From contig NZ_JAJITC010000001.1 in assembly GCF_020881035.1 (NCBI RefSeq), positions 1 to 64,000 on the forward strand: 64,000 nt of DNA, given 5' to 3'. Numbering within the stretch: position 1 is the stretch's first letter; each line of letters opens with the position of its first letter. The notes under the pieces are model-generated. The model made no database searches and was not told the origin of the DNA. It was given only the letters and a program-made list of their open reading frames with translations. Origin of the DNA: Paraburkholderia translucens. GTDB lineage: Bacteria > Pseudomonadota > Gammaproteobacteria > Burkholderiales > Burkholderiaceae. Below, one piece after another: positions 1-9,337 of this stretch. A program made the position numbers and the translations under genes.

Positions 1-54
1 GCGAACCGCCTCAACCTTGAATTCCAGCGTGTACCGCGCCCTCGGGTTACCCAT
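1..54 (-). CDS. IS3-family transposase OrfA, N-terminus only (cut by window edge)
   Basis: Read on the minus strand, an ATG at 54-52 opens a frame that encodes MGNPRARYTLEFKVEAVR and runs off the window. The core 'YTLEFKVEAVR' is the typical opening of IS3-family OrfA proteins, whose N-terminal helix-turn-helix binds the element's ends. A GGAGG ribosome site at 67-63 lies 8 bases before the ATG and supports this start. The gene lies directly downstream of the candidate cdiI, so an insertion element probably borders the CDI locus. Only 18 codons are visible, so family-level assignment is reasonable but completeness cannot be judged. Confidence 0.75.
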   Translation of the reverse strand, partial: MGNPRARYTLEFKVEAVR

Positions 55-89
55 TGCTCAATCCTCCGTCACTGAAGTTTTACACACTC

Positions 90-455
90 TCAGTAACGGA
101 TACGTTTTTTGAGGGCAAGGTCATAGCTCGATTCATCTTTCGTTGGACAAACAATGTGTCTTAGTCCATATACACCTTCATGTTCGCGTGGAAACCATCC
201 ATAGTTGTCCGACACGATTTCTCCGCCGCATAGAAAGCATCGGTCCGGCCAGCCATGTGCTCGCCACCTAGCTAACACCTCGAAAGGTGCGCCGTGTGCG
301 TGCGCGGTCCACTCCTTCCTTGAAAATCCCAACATCTCAACGACGGGAGGGTCGGCTGCGGTTAGCCTGTCCATGTACCAGTCATAGACTTGCTCTGCCT
401 CGTCAGGCGTTAGCCGACGGGCGATCAGATCATCAAGCAGGTCGCGCTTTTTCAA
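90..455 (-). CDS. candidate CdiI immunity protein (unrecognised family)
   Basis: This 121-residue protein begins at a TTG (455-453) four bases after the cdiA stop, the usual place for the immunity gene of a contact-dependent inhibition system. I do not recognise the family. It does not resemble the ~85-residue colicin E3/cloacin immunity proteins. Visible features are an acidic helical N-terminus (DLLDDLIARRLTPDEAEQVY), a tryptophan-rich middle, and a CFLCGG motif (about residues 73-78) followed by a later VCP Cys, which together could form a metal-binding knuckle. Base composition is visibly AT-richer than the host average, as expected for a horizontally exchanged toxin/immunity module. The immunity role is inferred from position only. 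Confidence 0.6.
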   Translation of the reverse strand: MKKRDLLDDLIARRLTPDEAEQVYDWYMDRLTAADPPVVEMLGFSRKEWTAHAHGAPFEVLARWRAHGWPDRCFLCGGEIVSDNYGWFPREHEGVYGLRHIVCPTKDESSYDLALKKRIRY

Positions 456-459
456 TTGA

Positions 460-3400
460 TCACCGATTCAATCTTCTGCCTGGGACGGCAGGTTTATACA
501 GGTCACCGGTAACAGGGTCTGCTGACCCTAAGTGACGTCCTCGTTTGTCATAGACTTCAATGTCGTTGTGAGTGTAGTCCCACTCGTAAAACCGAACGCC
601 ATCCGTTTTGACGCCATTCCCAGCAGGTCGCAAGTCCTGCCATACGGGACTATCCGCTTTCGAGGGATTCGACTGACGAGCGCTGTCGCCGTTTCCGCCA
701 ATCGCCGTAACGACATAGTCAACCAGCCCCTCAGCCACGTCCACAACCGGCGGCGTCTTGAAAATGTCGTCGATCACACTCGATCCCGAGGGCGTCGCTG
801 TCGGCGTACCCGCCTTGATGGTCGGATCAAGCTCGGTGGCAGGATCGGCGATCACTCCATCGCCCTTGCTAGCCGTTTCGGCCCTGAAGCCAGCCAGCTT
901 GCCAAGTGCCTCCAGCCACCCAGGCAATAGCGAAGTCGACGGGGCTACCACAGAGAACTGATTGTTTTCCCCTTCGATCTGCCCCGCACCAGTCGCCGTC
1001 GCCGCATTCGTCCCCGACGCCGTTGCTATCCCGGCAACCAGACTCGTCACCAGATTCTCGCGCGCCTGACGGTCTTCCGCCGACATCCCGTCTGTTGGCC
1101 CGAGCAACGTGCCGAGCAGCGAACTCGCCGCCGCCCCCATCGCGCCAGCACCGCAACTCTGGCTGCTCGCCGCGGCACCCGCGCAACCGACGATTGCATG
1201 CAGCGCAGCACGTGCTGTTTCGCCATCAACCGTGCTGTCCTTGGCCAGATAGTCCGCAATCTGCTTGACCCCGCCCGCACCGAGCTCCTGCAGATACGCC
1301 ACCGTTGCACTCTGCGCAAACTGCCCGATACTACCGGTCACATTCCCACCCGCCGCCACACTCAGCGCCGTCAGCACCTGACGATACGGTCCACCCGGCC
1401 CCCACTCGGCATTGAGCTGATCGGCCTGCTGCTGCGCCGCCGCGCGCTGCTCCGGCGTCAGATTCGGATCGTTCGCGGCAGCCTTCGCCGCATCCGCTTC
1501 CTTCGCGCGATTCGTGACGAACGTCCCCACCTGATTGATGAACTGGCTCGTGATATCGAACCCGGCCTCGATCTTATCCTTATCGAAGATCGGTGCGACC
1601 GACCCCAACGTGTCCGACGTATCCCGGCTGATGCCGGCCACCGCTTCCTCGGCCGTCTGCCTGGTCAGCTGCTGCTGTTTCGCGCCATCGGTAATCGTGA
1701 TCGCGCCGCCGCTGATCGCGCTCTTCGTCGTGCCGCTCGCGTCGCCGGAGGCGCTCATCACGATCGGCGGCGCCATCGAAAGGCCGCCGCTCTTCGGCAG
1801 CGTCGTGCCCGGCACCGGGTTGACGTTGTTGGCCGTCCCGCTCTGGCTCTTGCCGATGTCGCCACCATAGCCGCCGCTGATGCCCACCGACTGTCCGCTG
1901 TATTCAGCCGTATTCTCGATGTCGCTATGCGTAAGCGTCGCAGTCGTCAGACTGTTGACGCCGCTCTGGACCGCCGCATCGCTGCTGGAAATCACAGCGC
2001 CCTTGAGGTCCGTATTCCCCTTCACATTGATCTGGAACCCGCCGTCGCCCGCACCAATGCCGGATTGCTCGGTCACGCTCGCATAGTTGCTGTTCAGCTT
2101 CTGCTGGCTGACGCTGCCCGCCACGCTCGATGCGCCATAGCAGATCGGCGGCACGCACACGCTCACCGACACGCCGCCGCTCTGTTGTTTCGAGTTATAG
2201 GTGCTCGTGTCCTGCAGGCTCTCGATGTTCAGGTTCCCGCCAACGTTGGCCACCACCTGCTGGCCGTCAGCCGCCGCACCCTTCAGGTTGGTGTCTCCGC
2301 CCGATTGAAGCGTTAGCGTATTGCCCGCGGTGACGTGCGTGTTGGTCCACGTCGAATCGCTACCATTGTGATTGCCCTTCGTACCTGATACGCCGGCCTG
2401 GAACGAGATGCCATTCGATTTGCCAACACCGAACGTCACGCCGATACTCGCGCTCGATCCGCTGTTGCTACTCTGCTGGCTATCAGTGTTCTGCGCGGCC
2501 TGCAGGTTGATGGCGCCTTCGGCATTCAGGGTGGCGTTGTTGCCCGCACTGAGACTGCTACCAACGACGTTGACATCACTGGCCGCACCCGCGCCGGCTG
2601 CCGCGATGTTGAGGTTATGACCCGCCGATACCGTGCTGCCAACCGCGGTACTGGACGACGCAGTCGAACTGCTGTTGCTATGGCTCGTACCGAGCGACAC
2701 GTTGATGCCAACGCCGCCGATCGCCGTCGGATCAGTCACGACTGCGTCATAGGCATTCTTCGCAGCAAGTCCCGTGGTCGCCGCAGCGAGCGCATCGAGC
2801 CGCGCGTCGCCGTTCGTCTGCTTCACGTCCTTGCGCATCTGATTGGCGGTCTGCACCGCCGCGATGACCGGATTGCCGATGCCCGCGGAAATTGCAGTCT
2901 GTTTGAACGACTGCTGCTCGTTCTGCGTGGCGGTGTCGTATGCGGCATCGATCGTTACGCTCTTGCCGGCGAGGTTCAGATCGTTGGCGGCATGCAGCGT
3001 GCTACCGGTCGCATGCAGGTCGTTGCCCGCCGTGATATTGAGGTTACCGGTCAGCGAGCCGACCATGCTGCCCGTGTTCGCCACCTGGCTTGCCTGCTGC
3101 GCGTCGGTGGTCGTGCGCGTGCCGATGGTGTACCCCTGCAAACCGCCGTCGAGCTGGTTCAAGGGATTGAGGCCCGACAGGAAGCCGTACTCCTTCTTCT
3201 GGGAACTGCTCTGCGACTGGAGGGTGTCCTGCGAGGTCGTGATGTTGACGTTGCCTGTCGCCGCAAGCGTCACGTCGTTTGTGCCGACCACATTGCTGCC
3301 CTGGATGGTCAGGTCGCGACCCGCCTTGACGGTCACCGTATCACCCGACACCACACTCGCCACGCCAATATTCGCCTGCGTGGCCTGCATCGTGTCGGTG

Positions 3401-6400
3401 GTCGAACCGCTGACGAAACTGCCGCGCTTCGATTGCACAGCCTGATAGCTGTCGTGTTCTTCGCGCGCCTCGTTGATCGTCACGTTGCCGGTGGCCGCGA
3501 TCGTTGCCGTACCCGTGCCGTTATCCACGCCGTTCGTCATGCCCGCTGTCAGGCTCGATCCGGTGAGAGTTACATTACCGCTGCCCGCATTCGTGCTGAC
3601 CGCGCCAAGCGTGGCGTTGCCGCCCGCTGTGAAGGTCGTGCCGACCGCGTGCTCGTCGTACGTATTGTCGACTTCCTTGCGGGTCTTGTCGTCAGTAGCG
3701 ACGTTGTCGTAATTCGCGGTATCGGTGACAGTGGTCGCCGTCAGGTTGCCGCCCGCGACGACCGCCATGTCGCCGCCTGCCGTCACCGTCGCGCCCTTGA
3801 ACACCGCATCGTTGCCGCTTTGCATGGCGAGGTCGCCGCCAGCGGTAATCGCGCTGGTCTCGTTGGTGAGGCTGTTCTCTTCCCAATGATGCTGATCATT
3901 CTGCGTCACCGATTGCAACGTGGCGGACTGCACCGCGTCGACGGTAATGTCATGGCCCGCGCTGATCTGCGCATTACCGCCCGCACTGATATTCGCACCA
4001 CGCACCGTCAGGTCATTGCCCGCCGCAATCACCATCTCGCCGGTCGACGCGATCGTGCCCTGCGCACCGAGCAGGGTCTGACTGACCTTGCTGTCGCCAG
4101 CCGCCGAGCTGCTGACGCCGTTGACATCGACCAGCGTCGTATTGACGATGTCGTTGCCCGCCAGCACCGCGACGCGGTTTCCGCTGATCATGCCCGAGGC
4201 ATTCACGACATCGTGCGCCGCGGAGAGAACCGTCGTTCCGTCCGCTTCGCTGCTGCCGATCGAGCCGCCACGGTTCAGGATGTCGGTGGCGCTCACCACC
4301 GTCTGCGCGCCGCCCTTGATCACACCCGAGTTGGCCGCACTGCCGGTAGCGTGAATCTGCACGTCATCCGCCGCAATCAGCGCACCGGTGGGTTGCAGGT
4401 CATTTGCGTGGGTCTGCGCGAGATAGACGACAGGCGCCAGCACCTGCTGTGTCGTACCATCGGGCAAGGTCACGGTCTGGTTCACCAGCCACACGATATC
4501 GCTCGTGAGCGCATCCATCTGCGCTGCCGTCAGCGCAATGCCAGGTTCCAGCCCGAACTGCTGCGCAACGTTCACGCCGTTCGTCATCAGCGCCCGGTAT
4601 TCGTCGAGGTTGCTCGTGTAGCCCTGCAGATAGACGCGACCAGTCAACTGTGTGATCTGCTCACGCACGAGCTGCTCCTCATACATGCCGTCACCGAGCC
4701 GCTTCTCCACGGTCTGCGGATTGAGCCCAAGCTGCTGGAGCATGTAGTCGCTGGAGATGAAGCTCGTATAGCTCGTCAACCGCGGATCGGTCACGACCAG
4801 GTACGGCGCACCGGGCGCAGCCTGGTACGTGTACAGCCCGCTCGTTGGCAGTTTGATGTCGAGCGCGCCGTTGTTCGCGACGGTCTGCGGTGCGTCGACC
4901 TTTGTGCCCGTCATCAGCTGATTGGCGCCCAGCGTTCCGCCGGTCGCGCCGGTCGCGGAGTCTGCCGCCGCGACATTCGTGTTGTTGACGTTCGTCGCGC
5001 TGATCTGCACCGCGTTGTTCGCGATGATCGTGCCGCCCGTGCCGCCGATCGCCACGGGCGCGAGCACGACCGACGGCTCGACGACGGTGCCCACATCCTG
5101 CGTGATGTCCTCGTTCCACGCGTAGGTGGATACGATGTCCTGACGCTGGTACTGGTATAGCGTCTGCCCGGTGTTGTTGACCGTGGTGCCGCCGTAGTTG
5201 CCAGTCCCATTGCCGATTTCACCGTCCTGCTGGCTCGAGCCGATCTGGATCGAGCCGCCCGCTGCAATTGCGCTGTGGCTATTGTTGATCGTGCCGACAT
5301 TCGCGAGCGTCATGTTGCCGCCCGCGAGCAGTTGCGCCTGCCGTGCCTGTCGTCCCGTCACCTGGTCCTGCTGCGTCGTGGTGGTCGTATCGCGCGCGAT
5401 CTCGACGCGCTGATAGCCCTTATGCCCATCGCTGCGTGTCGCGTACTCGGTGGACGGGAGGTAATTGACGTTCGGGTTGTAGCCGTCCCAGTAGTTGACG
5501 GTGACCGATCCGTCGCTGTTCGTCGTCAGCGTGTTGTACCAGATCGTCTGCTGCTGGCCATTGACGCTGACGACCAGCACGTTGTCGGCCGCGTTCGGGC
5601 CGGCGGTCTGCGAGACGATCTGCGAGGCGGAATAGGTCGCGTCGATTGGCGCGCTGTAGCCGTTGTCCCACATCTGCTGCGTGCAGTACCCCTTGTCGCT
5701 ATTGCCTGTCGCGCAGGCCATGTACTTGTCGCGCTTGGTCTGATGGACGGTCTCGACGCCGGTCGTCACGGTTTCGACGGTGGGAGCGGGGCGCGTGTTG
5801 GTCAGCGTCTGGGTGGCGACTTCGAGGTTGCCCTGGGCTTCGATGGTGGACTGGTCGTTGGTGACCGAATGGCTGCGGTTCGCGAGTAGCCCATTCGCAT
5901 CGCGTGTCGTGTCGGCGGCGATGTGGATATCGCCAAGGCTGAACATGTTCGCGCCGGCCGAATTCGCAATGTCGCCGGGCGAGTAGAGGTTCAGGTCCGA
6001 GGCGGCGGCCATGATGGCGGCCGCGCCAGTGTTCACGATGGAGCGGCTCCCGGTCAGCGTGACCGTATTGCCGATGATCGCCGCGGTATTGGTCAGCGTC
6101 GCGCTATTCGTCGTGACGCTATCGCCTTCGATGCGGCCTTCGTTCGTGATGGCATTCGCTGCGTTCACGATAGTGCTAGCCGAGTTGAGGTCAGCGCCGG
6201 CCTGGTTGTCCACGTTTGCAGCGTTGACCGTCAGCGCATGGACGGCGCCGAGGCTGCCCTGATTCGTGAAGTTGCCGGTGGTGGTCAGCGTGAGGTCATG
6301 GTTCGCCTGAACCCGGGTTGCCGATCCTTGCAGGTAGTCGCCATTGACGGTGATCGCGCCATCGTTGCCCGCGACGATGCTACCGTCGCCGGTGAGCTGA

Positions 6401-8805
6401 TTCGTCGTGACGCTCAGGTTCTGGTCACTGCCGATGGCGCCGCCCTGGTTCGCGAGCGTGCCTGCGGCGATCGCGACGCTGCCCCCGCTGCCCGCGTCGT
6501 TGCCGATACGGCCGGCCGCATTGTCGAGCGACGCGACATTCAGTGCGAGCCCGCCATTGGCATGCAGCGAACCGTTCTGATTGACAAGCACCGCGCCGGC
6601 CCCCTCGAACGTGAGGTCGTTCGCGCCCGAGAGCGAGCCGCCGCTGTTGTCGGCCGATTGCGCGACGTTCAGCTTCAGGTCATGCCCCGACACGATCTGC
6701 GCGCCGGCGGTGTTCGACAACGTTCGCGCATCGATCGTCACATCGCCATTGCCGCCGATCAGGCCCGCGCCGGCAACGCCAATCGTGTTGGCGTTCGTCA
6801 CCGTCGTCGCATTGACGCTCGTCGCGCCGGTGCCGATGTTGGCGATGCGCCCGTTGGTGTTGTCGATCGATGCACCAGAGACGTTCAGTGTCGCCGCCGT
6901 GTCGTTCGCTTCGATCTGGCCGCCGGTATTGTCGAGCACGCCCTGTGCAAAAACGTTGACCGCGCTGTTGCCCTGGATGAATCCGGCGCGGTTGTCGAGC
7001 GACGCTACCGTGAGCGCGGCCGTGGACCGGCCCGCGAGCGTGCCGCCCCGGTTCGACACCGCAGCCGCGTGGATATCCAGCGCGCCGTTCGTCGCCAGCG
7101 TGCCGCCGCTGTTCGACAGCACGCCGGTGTCGACCGACAACGTGCCGTTGCCGGAGCTCGTGATCGTGCCGTGGTCGTTGATCAACGCGGCGGGGCCGAG
7201 CGCGAGATTCGCGCTATTGGTCTGGAGCTTGCCGCCCGTGTTGTCGAGTGTGCCGGAGACGTGGACGCTCGTCGCGCCCGTGCCGGTCTGCGTGATCGTG
7301 CCGTTGCGGTTCGTGAGATTTGCGGCCTCGATGCCGAGTTGAGCGGCGTCAAGCGTCGCGAAACCGGTGTCGAGCGTGCCTGCTGCGCGGGCCGTCAGCG
7401 CATTGCCGACTCGGATCTTCGCACCCGATGCATTCAGGTCGCCACCAGTCGCCGTCAGCGCGAGATCGCCATTCGCCGCCGTGCTGCTGCCCGCGAGACT
7501 GATCGCGGCGCCCCGAAGCGTAGCGTTGCCGCCGGCGGCATTGGCCCCGGTCGCCGACAACGTGCCTGTCGTACTCAGGTTCAGGTCTCCCGACTGGGCA
7601 ATCGAACCATCACTGTTGATGCCCGCACCGAACGTTCCATTCGCCGCGATGCTGCCAGCGCTCACGTTCAGATTCTGCTGCGCCGCCAATGTGCCGCTAT
7701 TGGTCAGCACCCCCGGCGTACTGACGGACACCGACTGCTGCGCATACGTTGTCCCGCTGTTATCGACACCGCCCGCCGCCGACACCGCCAGATTACCGCT
7801 CGCGCTCGTCTGTCCCGCGAGAACCAGCTTCCCCTGCGTGGTCAGGGTGAGATCGCCGGCTTGCGCCGCAATGACGCCCGCATTCGAAACGCCCACGCCG
7901 TTCTCGGTGCCGACGAGCTTGATCCGGTTCGCGTACATGCCGCCGAGCTGACTCACGTCGATCGACACGTCCGGCGCCGCGCCACTGCCCGCGATAGGTG
8001 TCGCGCCCAGGGTGTCATGGTCGACCTGGTTCGCACCCGCGACGACATCCAGCGTATTGGCATAGATGGATGCGTTCGCCTGCACCGCTCGCGCAATCAG
8101 ATCGACCTGATCGACGTTGCTCGCGTTCAACCCCGCGCCCTGCACGGTGATGTTGCCGCCGGTGACGCTGAATCCCTTCAGATTGCCGCTCGCGTCGAGC
8201 AGGGGCGTGCCGGTGGTGAGGATGCCGCGCGTGGTGTTGATGAACCCGCCGCCATCCACCACGATTCCCGAACCATTGGAAAGCACGACCTCCGCCTTGC
8301 TGCCCGCCACCTCGAGATAGCCGCGCAGCTGGCTCGGTGAAATGCTGTTGACCTGGTTGAGAATGATCCGCGCGGATTGTCCCGGCGCGAGATTCGCATT
8401 GCCATCGATCATGCCCGCTTGCTGCGTCTGCACGATGGTCGGTGAATTGTTCAGGATGACACCGGGCGTCTGTACATCGAACTGCGAATACGTATTGACC
8501 GACACCCCCGCGCCGCTGGGGGTGTTGATGTTCACCTGAGGCAATCCATTGGCCGTACTGATGATATTGGGCGCGTGCGCACCGCCCCCGACCACCTGTG
8601 CATCGACGAGCGAAGGCACGACGCCGAGCGTCAGCAGGGCGGCAAAGGCCGCAGGTCGCATTGAAAACAGCGAGAGGAGGGTCGCGGAGCGCGAGGCAGT
8701 GGTCTCGCCCGCATTGTTTTTGCCTGTGGTGCTTGCGGTTTCCGCAACTGCAACGAGCATCTCGCGGCACCGGCTGTAGACCAGCCGGAACATCTTCGTA
8801 TTCAT
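460..8805 (-). CDS. cdiA: CdiA/BcpA-type contact-dependent inhibition exoprotein with colicin E3-like rRNase tip
   Basis: This 2781-residue two-partner-secretion exoprotein starts with an extended signal peptide region (MNTKMFRLVYSRCREMLVAV). A haemagglutination/TPS secretion domain follows at about residues 70-320, then a very long series of FHA-type beta-helix repeats rich in N, G, T and S. Near the C-terminus an 'EGENNQ' segment resembles the VENN-type boundary that separates the conserved stalk from the variable toxin; 165 residues follow it. The last ~45 residues contain YEWD-x2-H-x3-E (D2743, H2746, E2750), then HLGSADPVTG and a terminal Arg pair. These match the colicin E3 catalytic region (D510, H513, E517, R545), which cuts 16S rRNA in the decoding centre. 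The frame is intact. Export would need a CdiB partner, which is not in this window. A related E3-type CdiA tip is known from Enterobacter cloacae. Confidence 0.93.
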   Translation of the reverse strand: MNTKMFRLVYSRCREMLVAVAETASTTGKNNAGETTASRSATLLSLFSMRPAAFAALLTLGVVPSLVDAQVVGGGAHAPNIISTANGLPQVNINTPSGAGVSVNTYSQFDVQTPGVILNNSPTIVQTQQAGMIDGNANLAPGQSARIILNQVNSISPSQLRGYLEVAGSKAEVVLSNGSGIVVDGGGFINTTRGILTTGTPLLDASGNLKGFSVTGGNITVQGAGLNASNVDQVDLIARAVQANASIYANTLDVVAGANQVDHDTLGATPIAGSGAAPDVSIDVSQLGGMYANRIKLVGTENGVGVSNAGVIAAQAGDLTLTTQGKLVLAGQTSASGNLAVSAAGGVDNSGTTYAQQSVSVSTPGVLTNSGTLAAQQNLNVSAGSIAANGTFGAGINSDGSIAQSGDLNLSTTGTLSATGANAAGGNATLRGAAISLAGSSTAANGDLALTATGGDLNASGAKIRVGNALTARAAGTLDTGFATLDAAQLGIEAANLTNRNGTITQTGTGATSVHVSGTLDNTGGKLQTNSANLALGPAALINDHGTITSSGNGTLSVDTGVLSNSGGTLATNGALDIHAAAVSNRGGTLAGRSTAALTVASLDNRAGFIQGNSAVNVFAQGVLDNTGGQIEANDTAATLNVSGASIDNTNGRIANIGTGATSVNATTVTNANTIGVAGAGLIGGNGDVTIDARTLSNTAGAQIVSGHDLKLNVAQSADNSGGSLSGANDLTFEGAGAVLVNQNGSLHANGGLALNVASLDNAAGRIGNDAGSGGSVAIAAGTLANQGGAIGSDQNLSVTTNQLTGDGSIVAGNDGAITVNGDYLQGSATRVQANHDLTLTTTGNFTNQGSLGAVHALTVNAANVDNQAGADLNSASTIVNAANAITNEGRIEGDSVTTNSATLTNTAAIIGNTVTLTGSRSIVNTGAAAIMAAASDLNLYSPGDIANSAGANMFSLGDIHIAADTTRDANGLLANRSHSVTNDQSTIEAQGNLEVATQTLTNTRPAPTVETVTTGVETVHQTKRDKYMACATGNSDKGYCTQQMWDNGYSAPIDATYSASQIVSQTAGPNAADNVLVVSVNGQQQTIWYNTLTTNSDGSVTVNYWDGYNPNVNYLPSTEYATRSDGHKGYQRVEIARDTTTTTQQDQVTGRQARQAQLLAGGNMTLANVGTINNSHSAIAAGGSIQIGSSQQDGEIGNGTGNYGGTTVNNTGQTLYQYQRQDIVSTYAWNEDITQDVGTVVEPSVVLAPVAIGGTGGTIIANNAVQISATNVNNTNVAAADSATGATGGTLGANQLMTGTKVDAPQTVANNGALDIKLPTSGLYTYQAAPGAPYLVVTDPRLTSYTSFISSDYMLQQLGLNPQTVEKRLGDGMYEEQLVREQITQLTGRVYLQGYTSNLDEYRALMTNGVNVAQQFGLEPGIALTAAQMDALTSDIVWLVNQTVTLPDGTTQQVLAPVVYLAQTHANDLQPTGALIAADDVQIHATGSAANSGVIKGGAQTVVSATDILNRGGSIGSSEADGTTVLSAAHDVVNASGMISGNRVAVLAGNDIVNTTLVDVNGVSSSAAGDSKVSQTLLGAQGTIASTGEMVIAAGNDLTVRGANISAGGNAQISAGHDITVDAVQSATLQSVTQNDQHHWEENSLTNETSAITAGGDLAMQSGNDAVFKGATVTAGGDMAVVAGGNLTATTVTDTANYDNVATDDKTRKEVDNTYDEHAVGTTFTAGGNATLGAVSTNAGSGNVTLTGSSLTAGMTNGVDNGTGTATIAATGNVTINEAREEHDSYQAVQSKRGSFVSGSTTDTMQATQANIGVASVVSGDTVTVKAGRDLTIQGSNVVGTNDVTLAATGNVNITTSQDTLQSQSSSQKKEYGFLSGLNPLNQLDGGLQGYTIGTRTTTDAQQASQVANTGSMVGSLTGNLNITAGNDLHATGSTLHAANDLNLAGKSVTIDAAYDTATQNEQQSFKQTAISAGIGNPVIAAVQTANQMRKDVKQTNGDARLDALAAATTGLAAKNAYDAVVTDPTAIGGVGINVSLGTSHSNSSSTASSSTAVGSTVSAGHNLNIAAAGAGAASDVNVVGSSLSAGNNATLNAEGAINLQAAQNTDSQQSSNSGSSASIGVTFGVGKSNGISFQAGVSGTKGNHNGSDSTWTNTHVTAGNTLTLQSGGDTNLKGAAADGQQVVANVGGNLNIESLQDTSTYNSKQQSGGVSVSVCVPPICYGASSVAGSVSQQKLNSNYASVTEQSGIGAGDGGFQINVKGNTDLKGAVISSSDAAVQSGVNSLTTATLTHSDIENTAEYSGQSVGISGGYGGDIGKSQSGTANNVNPVPGTTLPKSGGLSMAPPIVMSASGDASGTTKSAISGGAITITDGAKQQQLTRQTAEEAVAGISRDTSDTLGSVAPIFDKDKIEAGFDITSQFINQVGTFVTNRAKEADAAKAAANDPNLTPEQRAAAQQQADQLNAEWGPGGPYRQVLTALSVAAGGNVTGSIGQFAQSATVAYLQELGAGGVKQIADYLAKDSTVDGETARAALHAIVGCAGAAASSQSCGAGAMGAAASSLLGTLLGPTDGMSAEDRQARENLVTSLVAGIATASGTNAATATGAGQIEGENNQFSVVAPSTSLLPGWLEALGKLAGFRAETASKGDGVIADPATELDPTIKAGTPTATPSGSSVIDDIFKTPPVVDVAEGLVDYVVTAIGGNGDSARQSNPSKADSPVWQDLRPAGNGVKTDGVRFYEWDYTHNDIEVYDKRGRHLGSADPVTGDLYKPAVPGRRLNR

Positions 8806-9337
8806 TGTCCGTCGCGATGATTTTTTGATCGGACGGGAAGTTATCGCGGAAGAGAATTGGACAGGGTTAAATATTGTTAGCTTGATGCCGGGTCGCTACA
8901 GTAAAACGCAATTCGGATTGATCCGATAGACGGATATGTCTTCTTCAATACCACCGAAACGGGCGAGCACCACACGGCCGCGGCGTGCCGCGGTGGCTTG
9001 ACAGACGAAACGTTGGGCAAGCGAATGGAAATCGTCGGGATGGCTAATGAAACGAACCGGACCGCATCGATTACAACGCCGTCGTACGCGACGGCGCAGG
9101 GCCAGTTGCTTACAGCGGCACGATTTTGACCGGCTCCGGATGGCAGACCGGAATGTAGACCGGCTCGCAGCCGTAATGTACCGGCTGGCAGGGGTTGTAG
9201 TACGGCGGGCTGCAAAGCGGCGGCTTGTCGCCGTAGCACGAAGGCGGGTGTTCGCGCCATCTTCATACCCGCAAACTGGTCGCCCTCAGCCAACTTGCGA
9301 CAGACCGGTGTCGTTCACGCTCCAACACGTCGGCCGC
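8806..9337. other. intergenic region between cdiA and the HAD gene; cdiA promoter side, no confident gene
   Basis: The 530 bases upstream of cdiA hold no convincing gene. The first ~75 bases upstream of the cdiA ATG are AT-rich and probably carry its promoter, but I could not settle on -35/-10 boxes. Further out, two open stretches on opposite strands run into each other around 9110-9129; neither has a start codon with a ribosome site. They may be the remains of small genes. No cdiB or other secretion gene lies here. Confidence 0.5.
9110..9262 (-). pseudogene. possible remnant of a small Cys/Pro/Tyr-rich secreted protein
   Basis: On the minus strand an open stretch ends with a TAA at 9112-9110 and encodes a Cys-, Pro- and Tyr-rich tail (SCYGDKPPLCSPPYYNPCQ, then a PVHYGCEPVYIPVCHPEP run). 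Five cysteines at 7-9 residue spacing and the low-complexity composition look selected rather than random. There is no in-frame start: a TGA closes the frame just upstream, while an ATG-containing frame (GMKMARTP) lies one register away. This is what a frameshifted gene would give. I do not recognise the family and the call is tentative. Confidence 0.25.

Noticed and set aside
2617..5160. 847-codon plus-strand open frame inside cdiA (and 805 codons at 5923-8340)
   Set aside because: Antisense shadows of the repetitive, GC-rich cdiA; the translations are Arg/His/Asp-rich with no motif or ribosome site.
8877..9293. 138-codon minus-strand frame upstream of cdiA
   Set aside because: Its composition shows no coding signal; the Cys-rich stretch that does look coding lies in another register.
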